Shown piece after piece: positions 62,101 through 64,000 of a stretch of DNA of 64,000 nucleotides. The notes beneath the pieces are model-generated. The model had not been told where the DNA came from. It did no database searches and saw only the letters and a list, made by a program, of their open reading frames with translations. The first letter of the stretch is position 1, and each line of letters opens with the position of its first letter. Both the position numbers and the translations under genes were made by a program. Source of the DNA: Bugulina stolonifera (Eukaryota; Bryozoa; Gymnolaemata; Cheilostomatida; Bugulidae); contig OW285189.1 in the NCBI GenBank assembly GCA_935421135.1, forward strand, positions 2,156,179 through 2,220,178, in the 5' to 3' direction.

Positions 62101-62813
62101 TTGGTATATTACAATCTAACACCATGATAGTTGGTATATTGTAATCTAACACCACGATAGTTGGTATATTGTAATCTAACACCACGATAGTTGGTATATT
62201 ACAATCTAACACCACGATAGTTGGTATATTATAATCTAACACCACGATAGTTGGTATATTGTAATCTAACACCACGATAGTTGGTATGTTATAATCTAAC
62301 ACCACGATAGTTGGTATATTACAATCTAACACCATGATAGTTGGTATATTGTAATCTAACACCACGATAGTTGGTATATTATAATCTAACACCACGATAG
62401 TTGGTATATTATAATCTAACACCACGATAGTTGGTATATTGTAATCTAACACCACGATAGTTGGTATATTACAATCTAACACCACGATAGTTGGTATATT
62501 ATAATCTAACACCACGATAGTTGGTATATTGTAATCTAACACCACGATAGTTGGTATATTATAATCTAACACCACGATAGTTGGTATATTATAATCTAAC
62601 ACCACAATAGTTGGTATATTGTAGGCTCTGAGAATGGTTATCATCAACGGAATAGTAACTCTAGTAATATGGCTGCCATTCGAGTACATCTGCACTAAGG
62701 GCTACGACCATGATAAGGATTATATTGTGATGACGGCCATATTTGCTGGGCTACAACTCTCCAACTGCTTTATCTCTCCAATAATATACTACATATTCAA
62801 TGAGTCATTCAGG
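53103..62813 (+). CDS. Class A (rhodopsin-type) G-protein-coupled receptor, two visible exons
   Basis: A plasma-membrane receptor coupling an unknown ligand to heterotrimeric G proteins. Exon 1, 53103-53888 (262 codons, CAG|GTAAAG); exon 2, 62625-62813 (63 codons, gtag acceptor, then AGG|GTAAGA). Both junctions are phase 0. Short extracellular N-terminus with an NDT glycosylation site at Asn22. TM1 GIILNSWAIAVIV (Asn63 = 1.50), TM2 NLAVADLIAAL (Asp93), Cys124 at TM3 pairing with Cys203 in ECL2, ERF (144-146) in place of DRY, TM4 Trp171, TM5 GPP (226-227), basic ICL3 spanning the splice site, TM6 VIWLPF (Pro280), TM7 FISPIIYYIF (SPxxY for NPxxY, Pro314). Helix 8 starts ESFR and a further C-tail exon is expected. 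If the last donor is not used the frame ends at 62840. Ligand class cannot be told. The 8,736-bp intron is mostly a minisatellite. Confidence 0.9.
53889..55750. other. GPCR intron, non-repeat part
   Basis: AT-rich intronic sequence with several ACATGTACATGT tracts. I found no exon continuing the receptor between TM5/ICL3 and TM6, so the intron appears continuous to 62624. Confidence 0.6.
55751..62620. repeat. 30-bp minisatellite, 229 units, intronic
   Basis: Exactly 6,870 bp of a strict 30-bp period; the first unit is 55751-55780 (starts ataatctaacaccac, ends ggtatatt). I see no insertion or deletion anywhere in the array. Variation is confined to a few sites: ataatc/acaatc/gtaatc, accacgatag/accatgatag/accacaatag, and ttggtatatt/ttggtatgtt/ttagtatgtt. 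Because 30 is divisible by 3, one antisense frame stays open throughout (decapeptide NIPTIVVLDY), which gives a spurious 2,328-codon ORF. Local blocks of variants are duplicated, a mark of unequal exchange. Confidence 0.97.
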
Positions 62814-62840
62814 GTAAGAGGGTTAAGGATCAGTGTCTAA

Positions 62841-63543
62841 CAGACTTTAATTTGAAATTTTATAAGAGAGAATTGTCAAAACTGTGATGAATATAATCAC
62901 AGTCTATGTGGTAGCCAGCGTTGTTGGGTAGATATTCAGTATGTATATAAGTACTTTTCAGTTGATATAGGAGTTAATCATGAGCAGTGTCAGTGTTGGT
63001 CTGACATACAATTTACATGTACATGGCCAGTAATTAGGCCAAAGTTGATAACCATGTATGCTTATTATTTGGGAATTTGGCACTTCCTACTTGCTACTTG
63101 CTACTTCTGTTATACTTGTTTTGATGTTTCGTGAACGTGTGACAACAAAAATGTAATTTATCTGCATCATGACTATGGGATAATATTGTTGTAGACAGGC
63201 TGCAAGTGTGTGGTGACAGAGCTTGTCTACAAACTACTAATACTTTCCAAGGAAAGTGACAGTCATGTTGATACAGATAGCAACTTGTAGCCCTAATTCA
63301 ACATTAGTACCAGTGAATGCTACAGAGGAACATCACTAATTCCACCCGCCTTCATATTGGTATGGGATTTAATCAGGGGAGGCAAGTACCAATTATGACA
63401 TCTGACAAAATACAAAGGAGGAAGTAAATCTCGACCTGAAGCTAAAGGAGAACACATTTGGGCAGTTCATATAGATTTGAGAATGGCCGATATATCTCTT
63501 TTCAACAAAATGAGAAAATACATGTATTATTATCTATTTTTGA
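62841..63543. other. Downstream of GPCR exon 2, no gene assigned
   Basis: Possibly intron leading to a last C-tail exon outside or late in the window. No coding feature is convincing. Confidence 0.35.
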
Positions 63544-63622
63544 GATGCATTATGTGTAATTAGTACACATTCAGATATCAATCATTGATATCTGAATGTG
63601 TACTAATTATACATAATGCATC
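63544..63622. repeat. 79-bp near-perfect palindrome
   Basis: Arms of 39 nt (63544-63582 and 63584-63622) around a single C. They are complementary with one mismatch (gtgtaat against gtataat). The left arm starts gatgcattatgtgtaatt. It can extrude as a cruciform or form a long RNA hairpin. Confidence 0.95.
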
Positions 63623-64000
63623 TATGCATTATATGCATTATATGACTGTACAGAGAGTGTGTCTGGTATTAAAACTCTGGCGCCAAAAATAAATGGATGT
63701 ACTCGTTGCAGCCACTGACCTAATACTGGTATATAGTTTAGTTAGCTCTCCATTGTAGCCGATTACCTCTTTCGCTTGCCGTCCTATCAGTTTTCTCCAT
63801 TAAAACAAATGTTTATCATAAACAGGCAATTTTTAATAGTATAATAAAATAAAATAATGTATTGGTTTCAACAAACAGATAATTATGCAGCTGGTGAAGC
63901 ATCTAATGAACCAAATGGCACTTTTGTTGAATTGTTCAATTTCAGAGCAAACCGTAACAAGCGTTTTAAAACCGAAATATGTATTTGAATAAAAATAACA
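63623..64000. other. Window end, no gene seen
   Basis: AT-rich; no supported feature. A copy of atgcattata words continues from the palindrome to about 63643. Confidence 0.35.

Noticed and set aside
55709..62695. 2,328-codon antisense ORF with a decapeptide repeat
   Set aside because: It is the translation of the 30-bp intronic minisatellite, whose length is a multiple of 3 so that one frame has no stop. Its start and first residues are antisense to GPCR exon 2.

Overview
This is a piece of an animal nuclear genome. It is AT-rich, its genes are split by introns and widely spaced, and it is full of degraded transposons and satellites. A rhodopsin-type GPCR, a mitochondrial NFU1 gene and a kinesin-14 (KIFC3-like) fragment place it in Metazoa. 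The compact exons, short dispersed repeats and overall composition make me think of a demosponge, but that is a guess.

Layout. 1-3640: intergenic, with two tRNA-derived SINE copies and a 42-bp triplicate. 3641-8383 (minus): NFU1, six exons with matching phases, with two minisatellites in its introns. 8384-11500: intergenic, with another tRNA-SINE. 11526-13526: a retroelement gag-like ORF with a CCHC knuckle, broken by an antisense KIFC3-like fragment. 13758-26031: a nest of LTR-element pieces. Several share an unusual layout: LTR, primer-binding site, CCAAT-rich leader, two-finger C2H2 ORF, polypurine tract, LTR. A LINE fragment and a 2.75-kb DNA transposon with a broken transposase are inserted into them. 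27067-28888: a 5'-truncated R2-type retrotransposon between 74-bp direct repeats. 29070-32450: a decayed AP-endonuclease LINE. 33155-36785: a foldback-like element split by a hAT-like element that has a perfect 8-bp target duplication, followed by a C30 run. 36820-41728: no supported gene. 41729-49363 (minus): a complete eight-exon gene for a 442-residue protein I do not recognise, with a MITE, minisatellites and a solo LTR in its introns. 49403-53102: intergenic. 53103-62813 (plus): a class A GPCR in two visible exons, separated by an 8.7-kb intron that is mostly a 229-unit, 30-bp minisatellite running right up to the splice acceptor. 62841-64000: intergenic, with a 79-bp near-perfect palindrome.

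The three host genes have no evident shared pathway: Fe-S cluster delivery, an unknown acidic/coiled-coil protein, and a seven-helix receptor. The strongest leads are the zinc-finger-bearing LTR elements, the intronic minisatellite that supplies a splice acceptor, the kinesin fragment inside a gag ORF, and the R2-type insertion with long target duplications. Exon borders were worked out by eye from frame, GT/AG sites and phase. No search was run, so family names rest on motif recognition.
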